From: Tetrahymena elliotti 4EA
Taxonomy: Eukaryota; Ciliophora; Oligohymenophorea; Hymenostomatida; Tetrahymenidae
DNA length: 64,000 nt
Assembly: GCA_000231825.2 (NCBI GenBank)
Contig: JH720373.1
Coordinates: 234,285 to 298,284, forward strand
Reading direction: 5' to 3'
Shown: one piece after another, positions 25,697 through 43,600 of the stretch
How the letters are laid out: every line of letters starts with the position of its first letter
Numbering within the stretch: the first letter of the stretch is position 1
Program-made: the position numbers and the translations under genes
The notes under the pieces: model-generated
The model's database searches: none
What the model was told of the DNA's origin: nothing
Seen by the model: the letters and a program-made list of their open reading frames with translations, nothing else

Positions 25697-26807
25697 ATCT
25701 TGCTTAAAATATCATTCAATTATCAATAAGAAACTGATAGATTTTCATTTTTTTATTTACTTATATAATAATATTTTAAATTAATAAATATTTTAATAAC
25801 ACGCTTATCAAACTTTAATTGTTTTAATTCAACAAAACCATTTTAATAATTTATTTTTTTATTTTTATTCCATTGTTGTTTAAAAATATAAATTTTACTT
25901 TTATTAATATTGGTAATATTCAAATAAAATTTGGTTGTTATTGCTTATTTTCAAATATTTTTGTATCAAATTAGAGTAAAAATAATTGAATAATATTTAA
26001 AGTATCTGTGAATTAATAATTAAAAATAAAAAACTAGAAAATATATTTTTTAAAGTATCTGTGAATTAATAATTAAAAATAAAAAACTAGAAAATATATT
26101 TATATATTATTGCCTCATCTAATTAAATTCATCATTTTCAATTTTTATAAAAGTTTTATTGTTTAAGTGTTTATAAATTTTAACTTGTGATACATTCCTC
26201 CAATTGATTTAAAGTAATTATAATTATATTAACAATTTTATTTAGATGATGTATCAAAATCATTAAATTTTTAAAATAACTTTTACTTTTAAATTCCTAA
26301 AATATTATCAAATTAGGATTTACTTTCAAACACTAGAAGAGTTGTTTTAATGAAATAAATCGTCTTACTCTTGTAAAAATTGATAGCATTTACAGCTTAA
26401 CTTTCTCATTTAAAATATCTTGAGAAATGATTTGACTTTGACAAAAGGTATTTCTAAGGAAAGTTTTTTGTTAAATAAAAAAAATTGTATAATTTGAAAA
26501 ATAATTTTATTTAATTCAAACTTAATGCAAAAAATAATTAATGTAATGGTTATTAATAAATAAACATAATTGAATTTCAAATAATTCAATTAAATTTGAT
26601 TTTAAATAAGATGATTCTTTCTGTTAAATATAAAAACAATGAATGAATGAATGAATCAATTATTTAATCTTTAATAAACAAGTTCTTTTAAAAGATATTC
26701 AATTCAAAAAAATTTGAAAATTTTTGGCAGAAATAATTAGTAATATTATTATTTAATTATCTATTTAGAATAATCATCAATCACTATTAGTTATTTCCAA
26801 ATAAAAA
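25697..26807. other. AT-rich intergenic DNA
   Basis: No coding frame seen. It contains the 53-bp tandem duplication listed separately and a GAAT run near 26640-26655 shortly before the next gene. Confidence 0.45.
25996..26101. repeat. Perfect or near-perfect 53-bp tandem duplication
   Basis: The segment beginning AAAGTATCTGTGAATTAATA recurs 53 bp later and the two copies look identical through CTAGAAAATATATTT. Identity in such drifting AT-rich DNA suggests a recent duplication. Confidence 0.85.
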
Positions 26808-29326
26808 ATGAGTGCTAAGAAAAATTGTTAGCTTAATTGCTGTATGGAATGCACTCCTACTTTACTAAATTTGCATGAATAAAATTTGAAGTTATAATAA
26901 AAATATTAACAAATGGTAAGAATTTCATTTTTTATTTTAATTTTTTCTGATTATTGTTTTAATATGGCATTAGAAATTAGAACTTATCTAAGCCAATTTG
27001 AATAAGTAAGAGACTTCTTCAAGCACGCAGATATTTACTACTATAAAAAAAGATAAAAATAGATGGACTAGGCCTTGTTTTAATAAAAACTAAATGGGGG
27101 TAACATAAAATGAAAGTAGAAGTTGCAACTCTACAAAAGATTCATCACTTTATAATCAAGTCTCTATTTTGAACAAGCAGTTTACTACTGATGGCTTTAT
27201 CTACTAGAAAAGTTTATCTATTGAAGGGTAGAGAGATGCTTCTAAGATTTATTTAAATGAAAAATATGTTATTGATAATTAAAATGCTACAGATTAAAAT
27301 CATTAAAATAATAATTTTAATTTTCCAACTGATTCTCATTCATATAAATTTACAAATAGCAATAAAAAAGTGTATTTAGATAAAAAGAATGAATTAAATA
27401 ATGTTTCAACAATAGATTTTGATATTTTGAAGCAAGACATAAATTAAATCAACTCAGATTCTAATTAAAATGAGTATATGCAATCTAATTCAGTTTAGTA
27501 ATAAAGTTATCATTAGAATTCATCATGGGGAGCATTTTTTGGTCTTAAAAACATCAAGAAGAGCAGTCCTTAATAAACAAAAAAGAGCACTCGGTCAATT
27601 AGTTTGGTATAAAAATCAGGGAAATCAGCTGAAGATTGCAATGAAAATTATTAAATGTTTACAAATCGAGAATTTAATAACAATTAATTGTCGAATACTT
27701 AATATGAAGATAGTGTAAATAAATATTAAGTTAAAGATTATAAGACAGATAATAGTTAACATAAGAGACAGTAATAATAGAAAGAATCTCATAATTTAAA
27801 TTTATCTTAATACCATAAATATCAAATGTATACAAATTAACAAGAAGAGTAAAAGATGAAAAGTAAAAAGCAAGGGTAATAAAGATCTTATACTCCTTCA
27901 GGAAATTAAACAAATAACTTGATAGAATAAGAGTAAAACACTAATAAGAAATAAGGTTAATATTAACAATAATAGATAAATTACACTTAAAACTCTTAAG
28001 ACTTATCATATAGATAGCCTTTGAGCAATAATAATAGAATTAAATCATTTATAGAAGAAGAGAATGGGTCTAAAAGTCCTTACACACCTCAATAGATAAA
28101 ATAAAATAAATCTTTAAAAAATAATGAGAAATTTTACAATTAATATAATTTTAGCTAGTCTCCTGTAGCTTTAGCTGATTTAACAAACGATAATAAGCTA
28201 AATATTACACAAAGAAGCTCTTTACATCCTTTTCCTATACATACAACTCCTATTCTAAATAATCTAATTTCTAGCAATAAAAAATAATATTATTTTGATA
28301 ATTCTGTTGAAACTTAGACTTAAAGAAATCTTTAATTTTAAGAAATTGAAAACATAAATCCCAATTATTAAAATATAAGTCCTAGTCCTTTCATCACAAA
28401 GAATGAAGAACGAATGAGTTAAATTAAAGTTAACTCTAGCTAGTAAGGTAGCAAGTCAAATAAAAATTAAGAGTTTAGAGGAGAAACAAGTAGTAATGGA
28501 TATGCTTTTTCCTAAAAGTAATAATCAAGGAATAGCAGTCAAACAACTCAGGAATTTAGAGAATGTAAATAAATACTGTTTAGCAAATATAATTTGCAAG
28601 ATCTACAATAAATTAATAATGACTCCTATTTACTTTAATCTGATAAAAATAATGATTAAACTGGTTTTTTCAATGAAGAAATATTCAAAAACATAAGCTA
28701 AAGTGAAACAAGGAGTGAAATTGTTTCTTAAAATAAACTCTCAGATCAACAAGCTTTTTCTGTGTAATCTAATAATAAGTCAATAAGCTCTTCATAAATT
28801 TCCTCTACTTCTTCTTCATGTCATATTATTTGGTATAAAATGGTATCTAGAGTTGGAGATAGGTATTTCTCTACAGTAAAACACTTCTTAATTTCAAAAT
28901 AATTTCTACGCTTTTTTTAAATTAATCTAAAAAGTTTGATGGCTAAACAGAATTTGTTATTGGTAGATAAATCACTAAAAAGTTCTAGCAGTTGGGTAAA
29001 TTTCAATATTTTTTTTATATTCGATAAAGCTTAGTATTAAATATCATAAAAAAGATGATGGAAAAGTAAGAGGTGGTATCACTTTGCATAAAAATTTATA
29101 AAATGCTTTTAATACTAAATTTCCATAAAATAGTATCTTAATTCAGCATCCTAAGGCAATATTAAAATTTTCCACTAATGGTTAAAGAATTAAGTAAATT
29201 ATTATTTTTTTTTAATATAAACATTACTCATGCATAATCTTTCAACGATTGAATAGAATAAAAGACGATTGTTATGTTTTCTAACAAGTTACTCCTATAG
29301 AAGCTATTAATTTGGCTAATGAATGA
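26808..29326 (+). CDS. Large Gln/Asn/Ser-rich protein
   Basis: Exons 26808-26915, 26974-28995, 29030-29193 and 29257-29326 give 787 codons plus TGA. A short Cys-containing start (NCCMECTPTLLNLHEQNL) leads into a helix and then about 600 residues of Q/N/S/K-rich sequence with many TAA/TAG Gln codons. The C-terminal exons encode a compact conserved-looking module with GGITLHKNLQNAF, AILKFSTNG and QQVTPIEAINLANE. I recognise no family. The junction between the long exon and the C-terminal module is uncertain: the 34-bp intron used here fits the phase but is very short, and a larger intron starting at 28843 is an alternative. The DNA downstream contains decayed copies of the last exons. Confidence 0.65.
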
Positions 29327-29460
29327 ATATAACTTAGTTAAATCCTTTGCTTGTTTTATTTAAAGTTATATTTTTAGTTAATTTATTTATTTTAGAATCA
29401 ATCTATGTATCTCAAAAATTAAACAAAACTTTGATAAAATACATTTTAATTTCTCATAAA

Positions 29461-29510
29461 ATGAATAAAAGATATTTTTATGTTTTGTAATAAGCTAATC
29501 AATAGAAACT
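29461..29510 (+). pseudogene. Decayed copy A of the preceding gene's last exon
   Basis: ATGAATAAAAGATATTTTTA followed by TGTTTTGTAATAAGCTAATC parallels the real last exon (GAATAGAATAAAAGACGATT, then TGTTTTCTAACAAGTTACTC). The spacer after it also resembles the real 3' flank. Only this short core is recognisable. Confidence 0.4.
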
Positions 29511-29726
29511 AAACTAATGAGCAAGTCTTAATTAATATTTTTTGAAAATACTTTGGTTGTCATATTAGACTTGAAATAGTAAGAATTTTTACTAAATGGA
29601 GATCAAATAAAACTTTATTCAACCTTTTATTATTTTTATTTAAAAGTAAATTTTCAGTTTATTAATTTATTTTGGGGTTAATTTATCTAAGATTTTATTA
29701 CTTTAAATAAATATTTATCCTTAATA

Positions 29727-29910
29727 TGCAAAACTAAATTTTCATAAAACAGCACCCTAATTTGGCATTCAAAAACAATATTAAAATTTTTTATTAATTA
29801 ATGAAGAATTAAGTAAATTTTTTAAATTTCTTCATATAAAAAAAGAACGAAAGTCTATTTCTATGTTTTGTAGCAAGTTACTCCTATTTAAGATGTTAAT
29901 CTATATATAT
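29727..29910 (+). pseudogene. Decayed copy B of the preceding gene's last two exons and intron
   Basis: CTAAATTTTCATAAAACAGC matches CTAAATTTCCATAAAATAGT in the real penultimate exon. The match continues through AACAATATTAAAATTTTTTA, GAAGAATTAAGTAAATT (exon end plus intron donor), and later CTATGTTTTGTAGCAAGTTA against the real last exon. Both exons and the intervening intron are therefore copied. The frame is no longer maintained. With copy A this makes a degenerate tandem array of about 250-300 bp period. Confidence 0.6.
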
Positions 29911-30411
29911 TAACTCTTAGTTTAATAAAATGCTATTAAATCATTTGTCTATTTAGTTTTTTAAAGTTATATTTTCAGTTAATTAATTTTGAAATAAATT
30001 AGTGTCTTATTATTTTATTACTTTAAAGATTTATTGCTATCAAAAATTATTTATTTAAAAATATGGATTTTTGTTGGTCTTTTTGTTGCTTGTTTTTTCT
30101 TGTTGAGTTTTTTCTATTTCTCTCAGCATATTTATTATGATTATTTAAATAAAATCGCTTTTATTTGATATATTTTATGAAATCAGAATTTTTATAATTA
30201 AATACTAAGTAACAATATTGTATAAAATCACATTAAAAAGAATACTTAAACAAACATAAAAACTAATTTTAGAGTTAAAAATTCATAGCATTAGGAAAGT
30301 AGATACATAAATAGATAGATAGTTTGAAAGATTTCAAGATTCTAGATAAAATTTAGTAAAAGAAAGTTTCAAAAATAAAAATAAATAATAGACTATTTTG
30401 AGCTAGATAAA
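29911..30411. other. AT-rich gap
   Basis: Carries the 3'-flank part of the degenerate tandem array (a repeated TTTTAAAGTTATATTTTCAG-like spacer) and then the leader of the next gene. No coding frame seen. Confidence 0.4.
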
Positions 30412-33068
30412 ATGCATAGTTCTATTTATTTAACTATATTGGTAGTGTTGTCTTTGATATTGCCAGATTTTATAAATTTAGTTACATCTAATTTTTCAAT
30501 TATAGATGCAGAGCTTAAATATTATAGAAATATGGGTGATGAGTTACAAAAATATAAAGAATCACTGGTGGAAAGCTTGAAAGCAAAATACGAATTATAC
30601 TACAATCCAAGAAATAATGTAAGCTAATCATAAAGCGATTGCAAAGATCTTTAAACTGCTTAAGGTGATAGCAATTTATATGACTAACTTATTTAAGATT
30701 CATAGAAGTAACAAAATGATAACATGATAAGAGCTTAAGGAAGCGATGAAGCTGTATTTGATAACTTTATTAACTAGAAAGTTTCTGAATTGTCTAAGAG
30801 ATTTGTTTCAAAGACTACAAAAAATGAAATTATTTTAGATTAATATAATGATAAAGTTTATTTAGTTTCTATTGACAACAAATTCCTCTTCACAGATGAT
30901 TAATCCTACTCCTGTAATTTATTTATTTATTTTACATGCAATTTTTTAACAATTTCAAAACAAATTCCTTTTTACAACAAGAAGAAGAATCTTTAAAAAC
31001 TTCTATTCATCACTTGAAAAATTCTCTTAAATTTAGCAAATTTAAAATATTTGTACCTATTGCATAAAGCCATTACTCAAAGAATGCATTTGGTTTTAAA
31101 TCAGCTTAGGAGATTTAAATTTTCAAAAAAATTAAGTGATTTAAAAAAAAACAAATATTGATAAAATTCTTATAAATAGTTGTTAGTATAATGGAGATGC
31201 AAGATGAGAAGTTATTTGGAAACATTAGTCATGAAAGAAATGCAGATATTCAATGGCGCTTATGTACTTTACATAAAATAAATGGAGTTATAAAGGATAT
31301 TTAGTTTGATACATACAAGCAAAGTTTCTTAATTAATTATATAGACACTCAAAATCAGTCTTTTATTAGAGTCTACAACTCTACCTCATTTTGTTAAAAA
31401 TAAAAGAATTAATTTTCTAGTTTTTTTAAGAAATCAAATAAAATTAATGAAGAAGGCAGCTAAGAATAGCAAGAGAATGTTTAATAACAAATGAGATTCT
31501 ATTCTTAAAAGCACAGCTTTAGAATAGAAGACATATTTAAACTCATTAAAGAAACAAAGTATGACTCTAAAAATTATTTAGAAATCCCAATGAATCATAC
31601 ACAAATCTTAAGAATGACTTACTATAAAAATTTAATCATATACTCTTCCTTGGCTGATCGTTCTTTAATGAAGACAATTAAAATTTCAAAGTAATTTTCT
31701 TAAATAAATAAAATAAATGTTAAGTTTGTTTGTTTTATTTTTAGTAATTAGGATGAGAACTAAATACAAAAAATAAATCTTCCTAATTTTTCTTACATAG
31801 ACAAAGATTATGTATAAGTACTGAATATTTAAGTAGTTGATATCTAAGAAGAAAAAGGAGGTTTCACATAAAAGTTTATAGCTATTGTTCTTAAGTAAAA
31901 TTTCTTATTAAAATGTTTATTTTTATTGATTATGTAATAAATGAAGAGGAAACAATGAAGATATATTCATAGAATGTGAATTATATAAAACTAAATTTGA
32001 TAATCAAAATGAAGACTATCCTAAATTCGAAAACAGTAGATTCTTTTTCAACAGAGAAGAAGCTTAAACTCTTTTTAGCAAAAATGTTTCATAATATGTA
32101 ATTTATTTAAAATATTAAATCAAAAAATCAATTAAAAAAAATTAAAATGAAAAATAGATAAGAAACATAGATATCTTTGAAAACAACTTGTTCCCTCATG
32201 TCCATACAGCATACAGTAAAATGAGAAATAAATTTGTTGTCAACATCCTAGATTAGTTTTTAATTCTTGTTGATTTCTCGTAATTGATTTGATTCATCTA
32301 AATTTTTTTAAAAATTCATAAAATATAATTTATAGCATCCCTTCTATGATTGGTATGATAGACATTGAACCAACAAACTATTCTAAGCTTATTAAAGAAG
32401 GCTATAAAATCAAAAAGATTCATTTCTCATAAAATGGAAATTTCCTCTGCATAGTAAATAAAAATAAATAATTTTCTCTTTGAAGTATATAATTCATATT
32501 TTATTCATTAAAAGCTAACATAAGATCAAGAATAACAAAATTAAATGTTTTTGTTAGAAATGAATAAAATCAATAGCATCAATAAGTTCTAAGCAACCGG
32601 TAACAAACAAACAAACAAATATATAATTCATTATTTATTTTTACAATTCTTCTTTAAATTTAAATAAGAATTACAAAAGTATGTATGTGTGTATCAGTTT
32701 GCTCATTTAATTTTATTTTAGAAATGTTTTAGATTAAAGAAGTGAGAGACAGAATAAAAAATCATATTATCAAAGATTTTAGTGCTTATGAAGGTGATGA
32801 AAATGCTTACTAATTGTAAAATTATTTCAATTCAAAACCAATTATTTTTTAATTATTAATTTAAAGAAATTCAGTGCTTTTGCTTGAGGGAGGTGAAATT
32901 TTGAATATGAGTTTATGTACTAATTGCACCAATAAATTTAAAAAGAGTGTTGTTAAAGAGTTAGTCGATATATTTTCCACTCTTCTTATTTCTATTGGAT
33001 TCATAATCCTATTTATTTGTGCTAAACAATTAATGGCTAATATTGAGGAAGAATAAGATGATTATTGA
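30412..33068 (+). CDS. Secreted-pathway, type I membrane protein of unknown function
   Basis: Exons 30412-30913, 30982-31135, 31187-31690, 31745-31894, 31947-32097, 32158-32279, 32336-32453, 32515-32599, 32722-32815 and 32867-33068. The 5' end reads as a signal peptide (HSSIYLTILVVLSLILPDF). The central several hundred residues are a mixed alpha/beta, Asn/Gln-containing region with possible glycosylation sites such as NHT and NIS. Near the C-terminus a CTNCTNKFKK stretch precedes one membrane span, STLLISIGFIILFICA, and a short acidic cytosolic tail ending EEEQDDY. The topology is therefore lumenal N-terminus, cytosolic tail. No family recognised. The ninth intron (32816-32866, 51 bp) is optional, since that stretch is open in frame; other junctions follow from in-frame TGAs or phase. 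Confidence 0.75.
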
Positions 33069-35037
33069 ATTTATTAAATTATTTTCATTCAATTATAAAT
33101 GATCAAACTATTTATTGACGAATTTATGCTTAAAAATTAAAATTTCGAACAAAAAAACTAAAGAGCAAATAAATAAATAAACTAAATTTGAGGAATTTTT
33201 ATACAATTATTTTAATTTAATATAATATAATAAAAATTAAAAAAAAGATATTTAATTTTTAGATTTGTACTAATTAATCACTTTATAATTAAATATATCT
33301 CTTTCTTTATTTGTATTACCCACGTTCAGTTATTATTTTATAAACCCTATTCTAAAATTTTATTTTCCATTAATTCTTAATTTTACTAAAATTATTTTGG
33401 TTAAAAAAAGATTAAATTAAATATTTTTTTGACTTTTTTGAAGAATTTTGTTTTCCTTTTTTAGCAAAAAATTCAAAATATTGTTGATTTTCTTAAATAT
33501 AAAAAAATATTCCAGTTTACTCAAAATTCAGAAAAAACAACTTGAAAAAAATTTAAGTTTTAAAAAATTAAGAAGCAATATTTTTTTTTCTTATTATTGT
33601 AACACTTTGATTAATAAATTTTTTACAAATAATTATCATTATTGGTTGGTTATTTATTATCAAAAAATAAATAAGGCAAATAAATTATTCATTTTTTGTC
33701 AAAAATAAAAAATATTATCCAGAAATAGCTAAGTTATTTATATTAATAGAAAAAATAATACCTTAAATTCTATTAGATGTTTTTAGTAACTCAAATTTTC
33801 ACAAAGATCTTTGGTCAAGAAAACTTAGACAATAATAGAAAATGGCATTAAAAATATTTGTACAAAGAGAGGCTATTATTAATACTTGAAAAACTAAAAC
33901 AAAAGCTATCCAAAATATTTTGAATGGCAATGAGGGTATGCAAGAAAAATTTAATCTTAAAAAGATACATTTATCTATTAAAAAGTCTTGAAACCAAAAA
34001 ATCTTCATTTTCAAATAACAATTAAAATAAATGAAATAATTTTTAAATTAAACACTCTTTTGAACTAAATGGTTTGAAAAATAGATTTTTTAAAGTTGTT
34101 GATATTTGAGAAACATAAATAAAGTAGGCAAAATATTCATAAAAATATTTTTAAAAGTTAAATTTTTTCTATTCATTGATTTTTAAATTAAGAATTGTGT
34201 AACAATGATCAGGTTAGGTTGAGAGAATTTTGAAGGATTTTTAAGATTAGAAAAAATCAAATAAAAATTTAAAATTGAAATATTAAATTGAATGGAAATG
34301 AGATTTTTAGAATGATACTTTTTTAAATAATTAATACGATCTTAGAAATAGAAAATAAACTATTTTTTAAATAATTTGTAGGAAAATTTGCATAAATCGC
34401 ATTCGATATGGTTAATATGTGGACTATTTTTATATAATTAAATAATAAATATATCAGCTATGATTCAATTATTAGAGTGAAAATAGCGTAACTTTAAAGT
34501 TTACTTCTAATTTTTTGGCTTGAAATAAATTAAGATTGTACTATTTATAATCAGAGGAAATTTGGAAAATGCATTAAAGTTGATTTTATAAGCATTGATA
34601 ATTAACTAACTAATTGAGAAGGTTTCTGAATTAGAGTTTAATAATAATTATGGATTCATTTTAAAAAGAAAAATAAGTAAAAAATACGTGATTTTTTATG
34701 ATGAATGGATGGATGGATGTATGTATGTACGCATATATGTATGTATGGTTTATGTAAATTACTAGAAACCAAATAAAGTTTTAAGAAGGATAAACAACAA
34801 GATTTTTATTAAGAGTGCTTGGTTTGGTGTTGCATATAAAAAAAAATAAGTTCAATGAGTAATATTTATTTTAAAGGAAAAGAATAATTACAAAATAACA
34901 ATAATAAAAACTAAAGATAATTAAAAGAGCAAAAACACTATTAATCAGAAGGAAGCTATTCATATAAATATATAGATATAAATTATAAGAGTCGTACTGA
35001 TTCCAAATAAAATTATATTCTTTCAATCTTTTATCTG
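33069..35037. other. AT-rich intergenic DNA with possible gene relic
   Basis: Mostly featureless. A tetranucleotide tract of ATGG/ATGT units lies near 34700-34748. A short split reading frame at 33777-34034 is listed separately. A standard-code ORF at 33448-33708 is Lys/Phe-rich low-complexity translation and not supported. Confidence 0.4.
33777..34034 (+). pseudogene. Possible relic ORF with one in-frame TGA
   Basis: A 48-codon frame (start MFLVTQIFTKIFGQENLD, then a helical KERLLLILEKLKQKL) ends in TGA at 33921-33923 and is followed directly, in the same frame, by an ATG and 36 more open codons ending at 34034. The composition is more protein-like than the flanks. It could be a gene fragment, a microprotein, or chance; expected TGA spacing in this AT-rich DNA makes such lengths only mildly unusual. 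Confidence 0.25.
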
Positions 35038-39676
<4,639 letters not shown>

Positions 39677-40689
39677 ATTGATAAATGAGCAGCAAGCAAC
39701 ATACTCAAAAAAATTATCTAAATAAAATATGAAGCACTAAATAGATAAATATAAGCTATTTGGTTAGCTAATTAGTTAGTAAGTTTTATAAATAAACTCT
39801 TTTCAATACAAATAAAAGCTTTATTTATTAATAAATTAAAGTAATTATAACAAAAATAATTAAAACTAAATAAAAAAATACTAAAACAAACTTAAAACTT
39901 GAGAATTTATTTAAAAATAAAATGATTAAATAAAAAGGATTTGTCCTTATTAATTACATATTTTACAACAATAAATCTAAATAGAAACTTGTAATTATCT
40001 ATCTATCTATGTTCATTCTCTCTAATTTATTTTATATTAACCTAAACAAATCTCACTATTTAAAATTATGAATAACATCCTAACATTAAAAATTAATTTA
40101 AATTCTAAATTCTATTCATCAGAGTAATTTTTTCTCAAACAAAAAAAGAAGAAAATTTATCATTAACAATAAAGTTTGAACTCTATTTAAGATCTACCAT
40201 AATACTTCTTAATACCTCTTGAATCAGACAAGTTTTTCAAATTAAATATGATATTTTTTTTACAGAAGAAGATCTTTGATTAAATAAAAAAAATTCACAG
40301 TTTATTTCTAAAATCAATTAATATTAAAAAAAAGAAAAAGAAATAAATTAAATTAAAACAAAGATACGAAGTACAATCATATTATTTATTTAATTATTCA
40401 AAAAATTCTTTATTTTAAGTAATGATAGAATAAATAACTAATCATGGTTAATAAATTATTTGGAATGGAAACATTTTAATCATTAACAATAAATTATTTA
40501 AAACTTTTTTAGTTAAAATTGATTTATGAATAAAATAAAGAAAATTCACAATTAATTTCAACCAAAAAATAAAATCTATAACATGAGTTCAAAATAAACT
40601 AAATAAATTAAATTTGGAATGAATTATGAACATAGACAGACATAAAATATAATTGTTTTATTTATTTATTTAGTAAATTTTAAATAATT
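39677..40689. other. AT-rich gap between convergent genes
   Basis: Holds the 3' flanks of the large kinase (+) and the EF-hand/IQ gene (-), with a TCTA run near 39995-40010. No coding frame seen. Confidence 0.45.
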
Positions 40690-43600
40690 TCACACTTTAT
40701 TTTTAGCAAGGATGGAATTAATGAATTAAACATGGTTAACATATTATTTGGAAGAATCGTACTTTTGCTCAACATTTTCATTTTGAAAACTTTCTAAAAC
40801 TTTTTGAGGAGCACCTAAGTAACGACGACTAATGTAACTACAAGTTTCTTAAAATAAACTTTTATTTTGAGAAAATACTGGTATTTTTTATTGGAAGAAT
40901 TAAATAACCTAATCCATAGGGTAAAAGCCAGTATTGTCATCAAGTTAGAACAATCTTTATAAATCATTAACATAATTTTTAAGTACATCATTTATTTTCT
41001 ATTTATCATAACCTTGCTCATAGCTTTCTGGATTAATATCGTAGTATCTATGATTCTTTCTGTGATACTGTTTGTGGTATTTCTCATAACAAGACTTGCA
41101 AAAAATGCATTACTCACAATTTCTACATAGAATTTCCACTTCCTTAAGTTGGCAAATTCTACAAACAGATGATATATTACCCATGCTAAAGGCAATTTTA
41201 TATTTTATAATAAATCCAATATATTTTAAAAATCTCCTAATATTACGTTATATTGTTATAACAGCAGGTAATTCATGTGGCCTAAAGATATCTAATAGAT
41301 CTCTTGCACTTTTTTTAGTTTTTTATTCATAATTAGGTTGCAAATTTTGTTGCATTGAAGAACTATTAACTCCCTTCTCCTATTATTCTTAACCAAAGAA
41401 TTCATCTTCAGCAGGCTTAATTTCAACTTGCTTAATTTAGTTCTTCTATTTATTAATAAACTATTAGATTTAAACCTATCTACTATCTATGAACTCGTAT
41501 TCGTATTTACTTAGTAATTACTTTAAGGCGATTAATGCACTCTTAGGAGCCAATTTATTTTGCATGTGATAAAAAACAGTCTAAATTAACTTAAAACCTA
41601 ACATTTTACGTTTGCGAATCAATTCGTTTATCTTAACAACAAAGTTTCTTGTTTTTTTCTTCTTATTGTAATATTTATAAAAAATTTAAATAAAGACGCA
41701 TGCTCTTGTGAGAATTTCTTTTTTCTTTTTTGCTTGGACTCTTGACTTCCATCCTCTATATATTTTTTACAGTAAAATAGCAGCACCAACTGTATTTTCC
41801 ATTGATAATTTTTATTGTTATTGATATTATATGTTCTTTGCTTTTTATCTTATATTGTTCTAAAACTTTGATGCTTATTTCTGTTAAATAATTTCTTTTT
41901 ATCTACGCTATTCATCCACTTACTCTTACAATCTATCTATAGCTACTTACTTAATAACAAGCTTTTGATAATCATTTCTTTCTTTATCAACAATATTCTT
42001 TGCTTTTAAGACTATTTCAGACATTTGCATAAGTTCATCTGTTAGCTTTCCAATATTTTCGGAAATAGCTTCCATTCTTTCTCTCTGCATAATAGCAAGC
42101 ATTTCTTTTTCATCTTCCAGTTTCTTTAGCTACAATTTTAATTATCCAGCTTTAGCTGTTAATTCAGTCATGTCTTTACCTTATTTTCTGAATTTCTATC
42201 TTTTTTGAAATGCTTCTTCTTATTTCTTTAATCTCTCTAAATATTTCGAATAGTCAGGTCCTTTACTCACTTCCTTTTCTTCTTCTCTCTTTATGCATTT
42301 AACGACTACTCTTTATCTTACTTCTAAATCTAAAATTCTTTCCTAAAGTACAATAGGATTTTGAATGTCTTTCAATTCCCCCATAACTCTATTATACTCC
42401 TTTTAACTCTATTAAAAAATATAATTTAATAAATATTAAAATTAATAAAAATGATAAATATTTTCTTACTTAGTATTATGCTTCTAAGTTTTTAACAAAC
42501 TCAAATTCATTAATAACACCATCTTTATTAGAATCTATGATCTTCAATATTTCCTCTATTTCCTCTTCAGTTAAATCTAAATCGAGCTTGCCTAAAAAAT
42601 GAAAAATATTTCATAATTAATAAACTGATAATAAATTTACTCATATTCTATTCTATCTCTTCAATTGTTAAAATACCATCTTTGTTCACATCAAGTAATG
42701 AAAATATCTTTTTTTAAATAGAAAATCTTAATCAAAAACAATAAAAATGATTATTGATTGATTTACATCAGATAAAGATAAACCTTAATCAGTAATTTTT
42801 TGAACAATTAACTCTATAACTGTTAACTAAGTAAGATATCTCTTTTCTTGGTCATTTATTTTATCTAATAAAATTTAAAGAATACTTTAGTATAAGTATG
42901 TTAATAAAGAAATGATTTTTACCTAGCATGCTTACTGATTCTTCATCGTTAGTAGAGGCATCAGTAAGCTCTTATTTTTTGTTAAGTGCAGGTACTAAAC
43001 CGAATGATGTAAATTTGTTATCTCCCAAAACAACAACTCCACTCTTGTTTTTAATTGAATTGATTTATTCTTAATTTTTTTGTTACCTTTCTTTTTGCTT
43101 TACTAAGGCTTCTTAAATCTTCTTACCTTCTTCTTTCAATTACCTTAGAGTAACCTTAAGCTTTTTAATTTCAACTTAATCATTTAATTATTTCTCTTTT
43201 TGCATTTCTTCATATTAATAATTCTTTTCTTTTTCTTTCTGCTTCTTTTCATCTTTTTCTTTTAGAATTTTTTCTATATTTTCAAGGGCTTTGTTACCTT
43301 TTTTAAGATTTTCTTAACCCTCCTTAACAAGTTCCATAGCTCTTTTCTTATTCATTTTTTCAAATTCAAGCTGTTCTAAATATCTATTAATATTAATTAA
43401 CAAATTCATCAATTAAAATATTATTTTATCAATAGAATATTTAAGAAATAAATAAAAATTAAATTATTTTACTTTTTTCTTTCAATTTTTTTCATCATAG
43501 AGACATACTCGTTTTCTCTAGCAATCTCATTCTTTTCTGATTCAATTTTTGATATTTCATTAATAGTTCCTTTTTTAGAAGCTAAGTTTCCATCCCAATT

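Noticed and set aside
27470..27718. 82-codon ORF, plus strand
   Set aside because: Wrong frame of the long Gln/Asn-rich exon; it is open only because that region lacks TGA and has Gln codons in the real frame.
41096..41332. 78-codon ORF, plus strand
   Set aside because: Antisense shadow of the zinc-finger part of the EF-hand/IQ gene.
41182..41802. Separate small gene for the zinc-finger/IQ part starting at 41802 or 41184
   Set aside because: The coiled-coil frame upstream runs without any stop into this ATG, so one long gene is simpler.
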